Positions 51,853 to 63,099 of a stretch of 64,000 bases of DNA are shown here, one piece after another (the first letter of the stretch is position 1; the number at the start of each line of letters is the position of its first letter). The notes under the pieces are model-generated. The model saw only the letters and a program-made list of their open reading frames with translations, searched no databases and was not told the origin of the DNA. This DNA comes from Branchinecta lynchi (Eukaryota; Arthropoda; Branchiopoda; Anostraca; Branchinectidae), in assembly GCA_023053575.1 (NCBI GenBank), contig JAKZAP010000147.1:1-64000 (forward strand). Reading direction: 5' to 3'. Position numbers and translations under genes: made by a program.

Positions 51853-52998
51853 TAGACACTGTAACACGCATAGTGTCGTGGAACATAAATGGGGGAGTCA
51901 TATCTAAGCTACCACTAATCGAACAAATGCTAAATGAAAACGAAATTGTATGTTTGCAGGAACACTTTCTGTCTGCCGAAGGCCTTGAACTTCTAAATAT
52001 CTCGGATTCAGTAGAAGTGTTCGGCACACCTGCTAAACAATTAAATAGGGGCAGGCCGTCAGGAGGTGTCGCGGTGGTGACCAGGTCACGTTTGCAACCA
52101 ACTTTACACAGTAAATGTGACTTTTTCCTGGCCGTGAAAATCAACCAGTATGTTATTTTCTCTTTTTACATGCCCACAAACTACAATACACCTCAATCAG
52201 ATGAAAAGTTTGCAACAGCATGTGGCAAGCTGTCCCGTTGTGTGTCTGCATGTCAGACTCAAAACTTGCTGTGCATTGTAGTCGGCGACATGAACTGTGA
52301 CCTACGGAACCCCATCCTACCGAGAACTCAGTTACTTCTGTCGTGTCTTAGCTCTCTAAGACTTGCGATAAACGACTCAGAGTTCACTTATGTCCATAAC
52401 TCGGGTTCAACTTCATCACTTGACTTCATGCTGGCTTCGAACAATTTCAATCTGAACGACCGATCTCATGTGAACATAGAGATTTGTGTCTCCGACCACT
52501 TCCCTATAATGAACAAGTTTAGTGCAAAGCAACCTTCCCCAGCAGCCCATTCCCCTAGTCGTAAGTGGTCTGTGAAAACAAAATGGGATAAAATGAACGT
52601 CCAGCTTTTCCGGCATGTAAGTGACGGAATTTTGCAAAAAATAAAAATCCCGTACCAGCTTCTACAGTCTAACTCTGATGTCCCGGACGAAGAAAAGCAA
52701 CTACTACTAAACATCTACTGCTCCGAAATTTCCCACGCATTGCGATGTGCAGAAAAGAACGCAATACCCTCATGTAGGGTTCGAAACGGTACTCAAGTTC
52801 CGGAATGGTCCGCAAATACGGCCCTAGTGGAAGCATGCCACCGCTCTAAGTTCTGGCTCAGACTCTGGACGGAGTGCGGGCGCCCTAGACAAGGTGTTGT
52901 TAATTCGATACGTCTTCATTGTAAACGTCAGTTTAGTAAGTGCCTATCAAAACATCGTGCTGATGTGATCGACCGCAACAGTGATGCAGTGAAAAATA
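51007..52998 (+). mobile_element. LINE fragment (copy 1): partial ORF1 and endonuclease part of ORF2
   Basis: This is non-LTR retrotransposon sequence with a CCHC-type ORF1 followed by an overlapping ORF2 that starts with an apurinic-endonuclease domain, as in Jockey, I and R1-like groups. The 5' end is cut inside ORF1 at a satellite junction. The 3' end is cut before the reverse transcriptase, where it joins ACTAAAACCAGGAAGG repeat sequence. Loss of the 3' part is not the usual LINE 5' truncation, so this is a rearranged piece, not a simple insertion. Confidence 0.88.
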
Positions 52999-53057
52999 AG
53001 GGATCGACTAAAACCAGGAAGGGAAGGGAACGCGAGAAAAGCAGGAAGGCACACTAA
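51816..53057 (+). pseudogene. LINE ORF2 fragment: apurinic-type endonuclease, RT missing
   Basis: The endonuclease of a LINE nicks target DNA to prime reverse transcription. The frame of 413 codons starts at ATG 51816. Residues 16-235 form an EEP/APE-like domain with the key motifs present: SWNINGG (N23), CLQEH (E49), VGDMNCD (D158, N160), SLDFML (D203) and SDHFP (D227, H228). Residues 236-390 are the linker that normally precedes the reverse transcriptase. From about residue 393 (GSTKTRKGREREKSRKAH) the frame has run into the neighbouring repeat. No YADD-type polymerase follows, so the protein could not retrotranspose by itself. T15 here is N in copy 2. Confidence 0.88.
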
Positions 53058-54039
53058 AACCAGGAAGGGCATACTAAAACGAGGAAGGGCATACTAAAAC
53101 CAGGAACGCTGTCGCCAGAATTCAGAATTGGAAAGCCGCACCCTTCCCTTCCTCTGTTTAGTATTCTTCGAGGGGTCGGCAACTTCTCAAATACAAAGTT
53201 CACCATCCCTTCCTCGTTTTAGTATCCTGGCAGGGGTAGGCTTCAAGATCAGTGAGGGGTTGGCAGATATCAACATTATAATTCACCTTTTCATTTTTAG
53301 TTCTGACGGTAGGCTACTAATTCCCCGAGTCCATTGAGGGGTCGGAAACTTTTCAAACCCGAAGTTCACCATCCTTCCTCATTTTAGCATCATGCAAGGG
53401 GTAGGCATTAAGTTCAGTGAGGGGTCGGCAAATATCAAAATTGTAATTCACCTAATAATTTCTAGTTCTGACGGTAGGCGACTAATCCAGCCAGGGGTCG
53501 GCAACTAAGATGTCAAGTCCACCATTTCCTTCCTCCTTTTAGTACTAAAACAAGGAAGGACTTTGAGGGGTCGACAACTACCAATTGCGACTAAAATCCC
53601 CGCAGTCCAGCGAGGGGTCGGCAACTTTTTCAATTCAAAGTTCACCATCCCTTTTTGGTATCCTGATTTGAGTAGGCATTAAGTTCAGTGAGGGGTCGGC
53701 AACTGTGAAAATTGTAATTCACGTTTTCATCTCTCGTGCTGACGGTAGGCGACTAAAATCCTCCCGACTCCAGCGAGGGGTCGGCAATTAAGAAGTACTA
53801 AAACGAGGAAGGAAGGAAATATCGGTAGGTAGGCAACTAATTCCCCGAGTCCATTGAGGGATCGGCAACTTTTCAAACCCAAAGTTCACCATCCCATCCT
53901 TGTTTTAGTATCGTGACAGGGGTAGGCATTAAGATCAGCGAGGGGTCGGCAAATATCAAAATTGTAATTCACCTTTTCACTTCTTCTTCTTCTGAATGTA
54001 AGCGACTAAAATCCCCGGAGAATAGAGTTGGCAACTAAT

Positions 54040-54230
54040 AGTGCGAACACACGATCAGGGTCACGAGCTCCCGAACTGGAATTCCTGCCCGGATTTTTGC
54101 CATCATCATCACTTCCATATAGAAAAGTTGAAATTTTTTCAACTTTTCCGTATGGAATTGATGATGGTGCCGAGAATCCGGGTAGGAATTCCAGATCGGG
54201 AGCTCCCGATCCTGATCGTGTGTTCGCACT
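54040..54230. repeat. 191-bp foldback palindrome (copy 1)
   Basis: Two arms of about 94 bp are inverted copies centred at 54135. The ends are AGTGCGAACACACGATCAGG and the reverse-complementary CTGATCGTGTGTTCGCACT. Arm identity by eye is about 85%. It has the look of a foldback or MITE-like element, but I see no clear target duplication. Confidence 0.88.
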
Positions 54231-54552
54231 TTAAGATGATTATACCATTTCTTTCCTCGGTTAAGTACCTTGAAAGTACTAAAATGAGGAAGGAAATTAC
54301 TCTTCTCCGAGGGGTCGACGACTAAAGTCCTCGGAGTCCAGCGAAGGGTCGGCAAATGAGATATTTAAAAATTCACCATTTCCTTGGTGAAAGGAAATTA
54401 TTCTTCTTTGCAACTATCTTTAACTAGGATCATCCGAGTCCGGCGAGGGGTCGGGAACTACACAAATTGTAATTCACCTTTTCATTTCTCGTTTTGACAG
54501 TAGGCGACTAAAATCCCCCGAGGAGTTGGCAACTAAGATAAGTATACCATTC

Positions 54553-54595
54553 CCTTCCTCGTTTTAGTACTTTCAAAGAAATAAAACGAGGAAGG
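54553..54595. repeat. short hairpin in the repeat family
   Basis: CCTTCCTCGTTTTA pairs with TAAAACGAGGAAGG across a 15-nt loop. A second example lies at 55175-55217, and equivalents are at 60199-60241 and 60821-60863 in copy 2. Confidence 0.85.
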
Positions 54596-55804
54596 AAATA
54601 TTTTTGAGGGGTCGGCAACTGCCGATGACGTCAATATGCACGTGTCACGGTGAGAGCCGCGAAAATTTGCCGATTTGTTCGAAAAAAAAATTTATGGCGT
54701 AAAACGGATACGTCAGCTGAATTTTATCGGAGCTATATTTCGGCCCAGTGTTGCCACTCGACCAAAATTAAGCTTACTAGATTCTGGAGATTTTTTTTTA
54801 CTAGATTTAATAAATTTCAAAATATTTTAATAACTTGAAAACAAATTTAATCTACTGTTTTTAAGAAAATTTGACCTGTTTAAAAAAAAAAATCCACTGT
54901 GTTTCAACTCTTCTTCGAGTGGTCGGCAACCCCCAGCGAGGGCCAGTATCAAATATTTAAAATTCACCATTTCGTTCCTCATTTTAGTATCTTGAAGTTA
55001 CTAAAACGAGAATAGAAATTTTTCTTCTTTGCAACTATCGTTTAACTAAGATCCTCCGAGTCCGTCGAGGGGTCGCGAACTAAACAAATTTTAATTCACC
55101 TTTTCCTTTCTCATTCTGACGGTAGGCGACTAGAATCCCCCGAGGAGTTGGCAGCTAAGATAAGTATACCATTACCTTCCTCGTTTTAGTACTTTCAAAG
55201 TAATAAAACGAGGAAGGAAATATTTTCGAGGGGTCGGCAACAAAAACCCTCCGAAGCCCAGCGAGGGGCCGGCAACTTAGATATTTAAAATTCACCATTT
55301 CCTTCCTCATTTTAGTACCTCGTGGGTAATAAAACGAGGACGGTAATTGGAGATTATTCTCTTTGAGGGGTCGGCAACTAAGATATTTCAAGTCTACCAC
55401 TTCCTCCCTCGTTTTAGTACCTTTATTCGTTAATATCATGCAAGGGGTATCAAACTAACACCCTTATCGTTCTCCGCCTTTTAATTTCTCATTCCCATTC
55501 AAGGGGTCGGTAATAACTTTAAATATCCTGTGAGGGGTATACACCTTAAGTCACCTCTTTCTTAATTTGCTTGATGGGTAGGGAACTCTTCTTCTTTGAT
55601 GGTTATGCAACTACTGACAGCTCTCTTTCGATTTTAGCGAGGGCTAGGCAGCCAATACATTCGATTTACCATACCTTTCTTCGTTTAACTTCGTTTTATT
55701 AGCCTTGCCAGGAGACTAAACGGACTAGCGTTAGAAATAAAACGCAGTTGAAAAATTTACACAACCGAAACTTGCACGTAGATCATATCATCATTAAAGG
55801 CGCC

Positions 55805-55838
55805 CTGTCAAAGGGCACTGACAATTGTCAGCTGACAG
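55805..55838. repeat. palindromic end of the cassette
   Basis: CTGTCA, then the perfect palindrome TGACAATTGTCA, then GCTGACAG. The outer CTGTCA and TGACAG are inverted. The same sequence ends copy 2 at 61484. It shares CTGTC/GACAG with the satellite, which may have served as microhomology at the junction. Confidence 0.75.
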
Positions 55839-56652
55839 TTTGTCTGTCTGTCGTTCTGTCTGTTTGTCTGTCTTTACTGACTGTATGTCTGTCTGTCTGT
55901 CTTGACTGACTGACTGTCTGTCTCTTTGTCTTGACTGACTGACTGTCTGTCTCTTTGTCTTGACTGACTGACTGTCTGTCTGTCTGCCTTGACTGACTGA
56001 CTGACTGTCTATCTGTCTTGACTGACTGACTGTCTGTCTGTCTTGACTGACTGACTGTCTGTCTGTCTTGACTGACTGACTGTCTGTCTGTCTTGACTGA
56101 CTGACTGTCTGTCTGTCTTGACTGACTGACTGTCTGTCTGTCCTGACTGACTGACTGTCTGTCTGTCCTGACTGACTGACTGTCTGTCTGTTTATCTTGA
56201 CTGACTGTCTGTCTATCTTGACTGACTTGACTGAATCTCTGTCTGTTTGTCTGTCTGTCGTTCTGTCTGTTTGTCTGTCTTTACTGACTGTCTGTCCGTC
56301 TGTCTGTCTGTCTGCCTTGACTGACTGACTGTCTGTCTGTCTTGACTGACTGAATGACTGACTGTATGTCTGTCTGTCTTGACTGACTGACTGTCTGTTT
56401 GTCTGTCTGCCTGTCTTGACTGACTGACTGTCTGTTTGTCTGTCTGTCTGCCTTGACTGACTGACTGTCTGTCTTTCTTGACTGATTGACTGACTGTCTG
56501 TCTGTCTGTCTGGCTTGACTGACTGACAGTCTGTCTGTCTTGACTGACTGTCTGACTGACTGTCTGTCTGGCTGTCTTGACTGACTGACTGTCTGTCTGT
56601 CTGTCTGTCTTGACTGACTGACTGACTGTCTGTCTGTCTGTCAGTCTTGACT
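55839..56652 (-). repeat. GACA/GTCA satellite, inverted, between the two cassette copies
   Basis: This is the satellite part of cassette copy 2, 814 bp against 839 bp in copy 1. It matches 50168-51006 in order of variants, with a few monomer gains and losses. Confidence 0.94.
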
Positions 56653-57498
56653 CTCGGTACTCTCCCAACGTTCGTAATCTTTGAGCCAGACGAGGTCCCA
56701 GTCCTTCCTGGGGAAACGAGCGCCACCTTAACAAGAAAAGTAAACGAACTGATTGTTAAGTTCGACAGCTTTATGGAGGTAGATCGTTCCCGTCCCGCTA
56801 TGGTAAGAGATATTTCGGAAGGATCATCTACAATAAAAACGAGCACGCGACCTACTTACGCTGTTGTCCTTAAGAACCCCCCAAAGGACTTGTCAGATCC
56901 CCAGGCGCGGAAGGATTATCTCAATCAGGTATGTGGCAACAGCTCAGCGAACATTGTCGAGCTACGACCAGGCAAAACCGCCTGGAAAGTTGTGCTTGAC
57001 AGTAAGAACGCGGCCGATTCATGCGCCCAGGCTATCTGCAACAACGATGCATCAGTCCAACCGCAGGTCAAGTCCCCAGCGTTCTACGGAATAGTGCGAT
57101 TCGTTCCGGAAAGTATCAGTTTTGACGATATCGTAGCGCTGATTGATAACTGTGTCGCTGCAACGCAGATTGGCACTAGTCGGTCCTTCAAGCTCAAGTT
57201 CGAAAGTAAGGAACACCTACTCAAGGCAACACAATCCCCCATCACAGTTGGTTACGAACGTTTGCCCATTGATGTTTTCAAGTTCCTACCTATGCAGTGT
57301 TACAAGTGCCAGTCCTATGGACACGCGGCTAGGTCCTGCACAAGTCCGGCGAAATGCTCCCGCTGCGCTGGTGACCATTCTAGCACCAAGGACAATCGAT
57401 GCCAAAACGCCATTAAATGTGCTTTATGTCTGTCAACGAAACATCCCTGTTATAGTTATAAATGCCCGGTTGCCCAGAATCAGCTTCAGGCGCACTAA
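56647..57498 (+). pseudogene. LINE ORF1, 5'-truncated (copy 2)
   Basis: This is the 283-codon counterpart of the ORF1 at 51001-51852, with the three Cys/His knuckles unchanged. It differs by A112 for T and S136 for L. It has the same TTG opening in the satellite junction and no proper start. Confidence 0.82.
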
Positions 57499-58644
57499 TA
57501 GACAATGTAACACGCATAGTGTCGTGGAACATAAATGGGGGAGTCATATCTAAGCTACCACTAATCGAACAAATGCTAAATGAAAACGAAATTGTATGTT
57601 TGCAGGAACACTTTCTGTCTGCCGAAGGCCTTGAACTTCTAAATATCTCGGATTCAGTAGAAGTGTTCGGCACACCTGCTAAACAATTAAATAGGGGCAG
57701 GCCGTCAGGAGGTGTCGCGGTGGTGACCAGGTCACGTTTGCAACCAACTTTACACAGTAAATGTGACTTTTTCCTGGCCGTGAAAATCAACCAGTATGTT
57801 ATTTTCTCTTTTTACATGCCCACAAACTACAATACACCTCAATCAGATGAAAAGTTTGCAACAGCATGTGGCAAGCTGTCCCGTTGTGTGTCTGCATGTC
57901 AGACTCAAAACTTGCTGTGCATTGTAGTCGGCGACATGAACTGTGACCTACGGAACCCCATCCTACCGAGAACTCAGTTACTTCTGTCGTGTCTTAGCTC
58001 TCTAAGACTTGCGATAAACGACTCAGAGTTCACTTATGTCCATAACTCGGGTTCAACTTCATCACTTGACTTCATGCTGGCTTCGAACAATTTCAATCTG
58101 AACGACCGATCTCATGTGAACATAGAGATTTGTGTCTCCGACCACTTCCCTATAATGAACAAGTTTAGTGCAAAGCAACCTTCCCCAGCAGCCCATTCCC
58201 CTAGTCGTAAGTGGTCTGTGAAAACAAAATGGGATAAAATGAACGTCCAGCTTTTCCGGCATGTAAGTGACGGAATTTTGCAAAAAATAAAAATCCCGTA
58301 CCAGCTTCTACAGTCTAACTCTGATGTCCCGGACGAAGAAAAGCAACTACTACTAAACATCTACTGCTCCGAAATTTCCCACGCATTGCGATGTGCAGAA
58401 AAGAACGCAATACCCTCATGTAGGGTTCGAAACGGTACTCAAGTTCCGGAATGGTCCGCAAATACGGCCCTAGTGGAAGCATGCCACCGCTCTAAGTTCT
58501 GGCTCAGACTCTGGACGGAGTGCGGGCGCCCTAGACAAGGTGTTGTTAATTCGATACGTCTTCATTGTAAACGTCAGTTTAGTAAGTGCCTATCAAAACA
58601 TCGTGCTGATGTGATCGACCGCAACAGTGATGCAGTGAAAAATA
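56653..58644 (+). mobile_element. LINE fragment (copy 2)
   Basis: This has the same boundaries and structure as the fragment at 51007-52998, including the cut within ORF1 and the loss of the reverse transcriptase. The truncations therefore predate the duplication. Confidence 0.88.
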
Positions 58645-58703
58645 AGGGATCGACTAAAACCAGGAAGGGAAGGGAACGCGAGAAAAGCAGGAAGGCACAC
58701 TAA
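57462..58703 (+). pseudogene. LINE ORF2 endonuclease fragment (copy 2)
   Basis: This is the 413-codon counterpart of 51816-53057 with all endonuclease motifs retained (SWNINGG, CLQEH, VGDMNCD, SDHFP). It differs by N15 for T. It also runs into the repeat at the C-terminus and lacks a reverse transcriptase. Confidence 0.88.
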
Positions 58704-61447
58704 AACCAGGAAGGGCATACTAAAACGAGGAAGGGCATACTAAAACCAGGAACGCTGTCGCCAGAATTCAGAATTGGAAAGCCGCACCCTTCCCTTCCTC
58801 TGTTTAGTATTCTTCGAGGGGTCGGCAACTTCTCAAATACAAAGTTCACCATCCCTTCCTCGTTTTAGTATCCTGGCAGGGGTAGGCTTCAAGATCAGTG
58901 AGGGGTTGGCAGATATCAACATTATAATTCACCTTTTCATTTTTAGTTCTGACGGTAGGCTACTAATTCCCCGAGTCCATTGAGGGGTCGGAAACTTTTC
59001 AAACCCGAAGTTCACCATCCTTCCTCATTTTAGCATCATGCAAGGGGTAGGCATTAAGTTCAGTGAGGGGTCGGCAAATATCAAAATTGTAATTCACCTA
59101 ATAATTTCTAGTTCTGACGGTAGGCGACTAATCCAGCCAGGGGTCGGCAACTAAGATGTCAAGTCCACCATTTCCTTCCTCCTTTTAGTACTAAAACAAG
59201 GAAGGACTTTGAGGGGTCGACAACTACCAATTGCGACTAAAATCCCCGCAGTCCAGCGAGGGGTCGGCAACTTTTTCAATTCAAAGTTCACCATCCCTTT
59301 TTGGTATCCTGATTTGAGTAGGCATTAAGTTCAGTGAGGGGTCGGCAACTGTGAAAATTGTAATTCACGTTTTCATCTCTCGTGCTGACGGTAGGCGACT
59401 AAAATCCTCCCGACTCCAGCGAGGGGTCGGCAATTAAGAAGTACTAAAACGAGGAAGGAAGGAAATATCGGTAGGTAGGCAACTAATTCCCCGAGTCCAT
59501 TGAGGGATCGGCAACTTTTCAAACCCAAAGTTCACCATCCCATCCTTGTTTTAGTATCGTGACAGGGGTAGGCATTAAGATCAGCGAGGGGTCGGCAAAT
59601 ATCAAAATTGTAATTCACCTTTTCACTTCTTCTTCTTCTGAATGTAAGCGACTAAAATCCCCGGAGAATAGAGTTGGCAACTAATAGTGCGAACACACGA
59701 TCAGGGTCACGAGCTCCCGAACTGGAATTCCTGCCCGGATTTTTGCCATCATCATCACTTCCATATAGAAAAGTTGAAATTTTTTCAACTTTTCCGTATG
59801 GAATTGATGATGGTGCCGAGAATCCGGGTAGGAATTCCAGATCGGGAGCTCCCGATCCTGATCGTGTGTTCGCACTTTAAGATGATTATACCATTTCTTT
59901 CCTCGGTTAAGTACCTTGAAAGTACTAAAATGAGGAAGGAAATTACTCTTCTCCGAGGGGTCGACGACTAAAGTCCTCGGAGTCCAGCGAAGGGTCGGCA
60001 AATGAGATATTTAAAAATTCACCATTTCCTTGGTGAAAGGAAATTATTCTTCTTTGCAACTATCTTTAACTAGGATCATCCGAGTCCGGCGAGGGGTCGG
60101 GAACTACACAAATTGTAATTCACCTTTTCATTTCTCGTTTTGACAGTAGGCGACTAAAATCCCCCGAGGAGTTGGCAACTAAGATAAGTATACCATTCCC
60201 TTCCTCGTTTTAGTACTTTCAAAGAAATAAAACGAGGAAGGAAATATTTTTGAGGGGTCGGCAACTGCCGATGACGTCAATATGCACGTGTCACGGTGAG
60301 AGCCGCGAAAATTTGCCGATTTGTTCGAAAAAAAAATTTATGGCGTAAAACGGATACGTCAGCTGAATTTTATCGGAGCTATATTTCGGCCCAGTGTTGC
60401 CACTCGACCAAAATTAAGCTTACTAGATTCTGGAGATTTTTTTTTACTAGATTTAATAAATTTCAAAATATTTTAATAACTTGAAAACAAATTTAATCTA
60501 CTGTTTTTAAGAAAATTTGACCTGTTTAAAAAAAAAAATCCACTGTGTTTCAACTCTTCTTCGAGTGGTCGGCAACCCCCAGCGAGGGCCAGTATCAAAT
60601 ATTTAAAATTCACCATTTCGTTCCTCATTTTAGTATCTTGAAGTTACTAAAACGAGAATAGAAATTTTTCTTCTTTGCAACTATCGTTTAACTAAGATCC
60701 TCCGAGTCCGTCGAGGGGTCGCGAACTAAACAAATTTTAATTCACCTTTTCCTTTCTCATTCTGACGGTAGGCGACTAGAATCCCCCGAGGAGTTGGCAG
60801 CTAAGATAAGTATACCATTACCTTCCTCGTTTTAGTACTTTCAAAGTAATAAAACGAGGAAGGAAATATTTTCGAGGGGTCGGCAACAAAAACCCTCCGA
60901 AGCCCAGCGAGGGGCCGGCAACTTAGATATTTAAAATTCACCATTTCCTTCCTCATTTTAGTACCTCGTGGGTAATAAAACGAGGACGGTAATTGGAGAT
61001 TATTCTCTTTGAGGGGTCGGCAACTAAGATATTTCAAGTCTACCACTTCCTCCCTCGTTTTAGTACCTTTATTCGTTAATATCATGCAAGGGGTATCAAA
61101 CTAACACCCTTATCGTTCTCCGCCTTTTAATTTCTCATTCCCATTCAAGGGGTCGGTAATAACTTTAAATATCCTGTGAGGGGTATACACCTTAAGTCAC
61201 CTCTTTCTTAATTTGCTTGATGGGTAGGGAACTCTTCTTCTTTGATGGTTATGCAACTACTGACAGCTCTCTTTCGATTTTAGCGAGGGCTAGGCAGCCA
61301 ATACATTCGATTTACCATACCTTTCTTCGTTTAACTTCGTTTTATTAGCCTTGCCAGGAGACTAAACGGACTAGCGTTAGAAATAAAACGCAGTTGAAAA
61401 ATTTACACAACCGAAACTTGCACGTAGATCATATCATCATTAAAGGC
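58645..61447 (+). repeat. GAGGGGTCGGCAAC repeat region (copy 2)
   Basis: This is the copy of 52999-55801 at offset 5646 bp, with the same motif order. It holds no gene. TGACGTCA is at 60272-60279 and CACGTG at 60285-60290. Confidence 0.85.
59686..59876. repeat. 191-bp foldback palindrome (copy 2)
   Basis: This is the copy of 54040-54230, with arms and ends as described there and no difference seen between the copies. Confidence 0.88.
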
Positions 61448-61484
61448 GCCCTGTCAAAGGGCACTGACAATTGTCAGCTGACAG

Positions 61485-63099
61485 GACAAATAAAACGACA
61501 TTAAGCGGTCACAGCAGTTAAACAAAAAGTCACTTGGCCGACAGGGCCGTGACAATGGTAAGTCGAGTGCTGCTTTAGTATCCCCTAAACGGCCACTTCC
61601 TTTCCAGTAATTCTTCTTCCTATGATCTCGAGAGATTATGGGAATTTAACTTAAGAGGAAAATAAGGAAATCTTGGAATTTGTTGGCTCTCCTCCAGTTT
61701 CTTGTAATTCCTTATTAGCATCTAGTATATTCTCTTATTGGTTCTTTATAAACTTTGAACCTCTTCTGATCTCAATTTCTCTTTACAGATCTTCGCCGGC
61801 GAAAATAAGGGAAGGACACGAAATGCCAGTACCATGACAAATATTTGTAATTAAACCAGCGTAACTTAACACAAGTTATAAAACCTTCCACAGCTTCTGT
61901 TCTTCTTCTTTACTGCCTCCTGCCTCCTGATAAAGACAGGTAAATCTATTGTAATTGCATGGAGTTTCAATCTTTCGACATTCATGAGAGAACGTTATAT
62001 ATATTACTAGAACTTGTTTTTAATATTTATTTTTTCATTATATAAGTTAAGTCACATAATGAAATTCTTTCTCACATCACGGAAGTAGTCATTCCACATA
62101 AGATCTTCCATGCAATTTATAATATATTTGCTGCTGTTCCATCGTTGATCATTCGAAGACGTGATGGGTGACGCCTTTTAGTACATCGACCTGCAAATTG
62201 TGAATCGTTAGCCAATGTCTCCCGTAACCAATACGATTTTTATGTTGTTTCGTATGAGATCAGACTCGATGAATCCCATTTCTTATAGATAAAAGGTTCT
62301 CCTTGCGTGTTACAACTAATAGATTATATGGGAATCTAGTGAATGTACATGTCTTGGTAGTTTCGAGATCCTGAGTATCGACAGCCGATACATAGCATGT
62401 CCACACCACCGCTACATGGCAACATAGAACGACAAGTTTAACGTGCAGCCTGAACTTGTGAACTCTATTTTCAATGATTGCAGAATTAAACCTGAGATAA
62501 ACTGAGCAATTTGCCTTCAACATAGAACCAATGAATCCCCGTTTTTACAAACGTTATGTTGACAATGGCTTTACAGCATGGGAAACGAAAAGTAACGTAA
62601 ATTTTTGCGTTTGTCGACCTAAAGCTGAAACATTTAGACGTGCTGGTCGCCAACGTACAAGCTAATTTTAGTTATTCGGTCTACAGGTAACCCACTCACA
62701 ACGGCAAATATCCGTCTTACGATTCGTACCAACCAGAAAACTAGGTTTTCATACGAAACCCTCGCAGACAACGAACCAAAGCAAAATTCGGGACGGACTT
62801 CATGACAACAAGTTTCTTCAATTAGTTGGTCGAGAAAAATAATTCGGAGAAGACTGAAGATCCACTCGGCCACCAAACCGGCACTGACAAAAATTCTCTA
62901 TTGCCGTACGTTAATATCGTCGAATATCAAGTTCCAAACCAAAACCAAAGAGTTATTTATTTGATACCCTGCTAGTGTGTGAAGCGCTATATCGGCAGGA
63001 CAGTCTTGCAACCTGCACCGGACTTCACCAAACTATTAGAGAAGCCGTTGAAATTTCGATAAACCGATCAGATCTAAGCGGAGGCACAAGCAAGTACTC
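61485..63099. other. non-repetitive region, no gene recognised
   Basis: The sequence leaves the cassette at GCTGACAG and becomes ordinary AT-rich DNA. Open frames of 80-90 codons on the minus strand (62260-62523, 62634-62876) have no recognisable domain and no support beyond length. I see nothing else to annotate. Confidence 0.6.

Larger units (their letters stand above)
52999..55801 (+). repeat. GAGGGGTCGGCAAC repeat region (copy 1)
   Basis: This is about 2.8 kb without a gene, made of irregularly spaced copies (often 70-90 bp apart) of three linked motifs: GAGGGGTCGGCAACT, TTCACCATCCCTTCCTCG with TTTTAGTA, and CTGACGGTAGGCGACTAAAA. Many copies are diverged. The Pol II-like motifs TGACGTCA (54626-54633) and CACGTG (54639-54644) sit in a locally non-repetitive part at 54620-54900. 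Several short frames here are incidental. I do not recognise the family. Confidence 0.85.
50168..55838 (+). repeat. 5.67 kb tandem cassette, copy 1
   Basis: A satellite piece, LINE fragment and GAGGGGTCGGCAAC repeat region are repeated directly as 55839-61484. The offset is 5671 bp at the start and 5646 bp from the LINE onward. The net difference of 25 bp lies in the satellite part and equals one monomer. Confidence 0.95.
55839..61484 (+). repeat. 5.65 kb tandem cassette, copy 2
   Basis: This is a direct copy of 50168-55838. In the LINE part I see three substitutions, all changing the protein. The repeat region appears unchanged at a constant offset of 5646 bp. It ends at GCTGACAG, after which unique sequence begins. 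Confidence 0.95.

Noticed and set aside
51497..51907. 136-codon plus-strand frame and 125-codon minus-strand frame over the LINE ORF1/ORF2 overlap
   Set aside because: They are out-of-frame shadows of the ORF1 knuckles and the ORF2 endonuclease start.
54028..54355. Frames of 68, 94 and 106 codons at the foldback
   Set aside because: They overlap one another on both strands across a palindrome, which produces mirrored frames. They have no domain.
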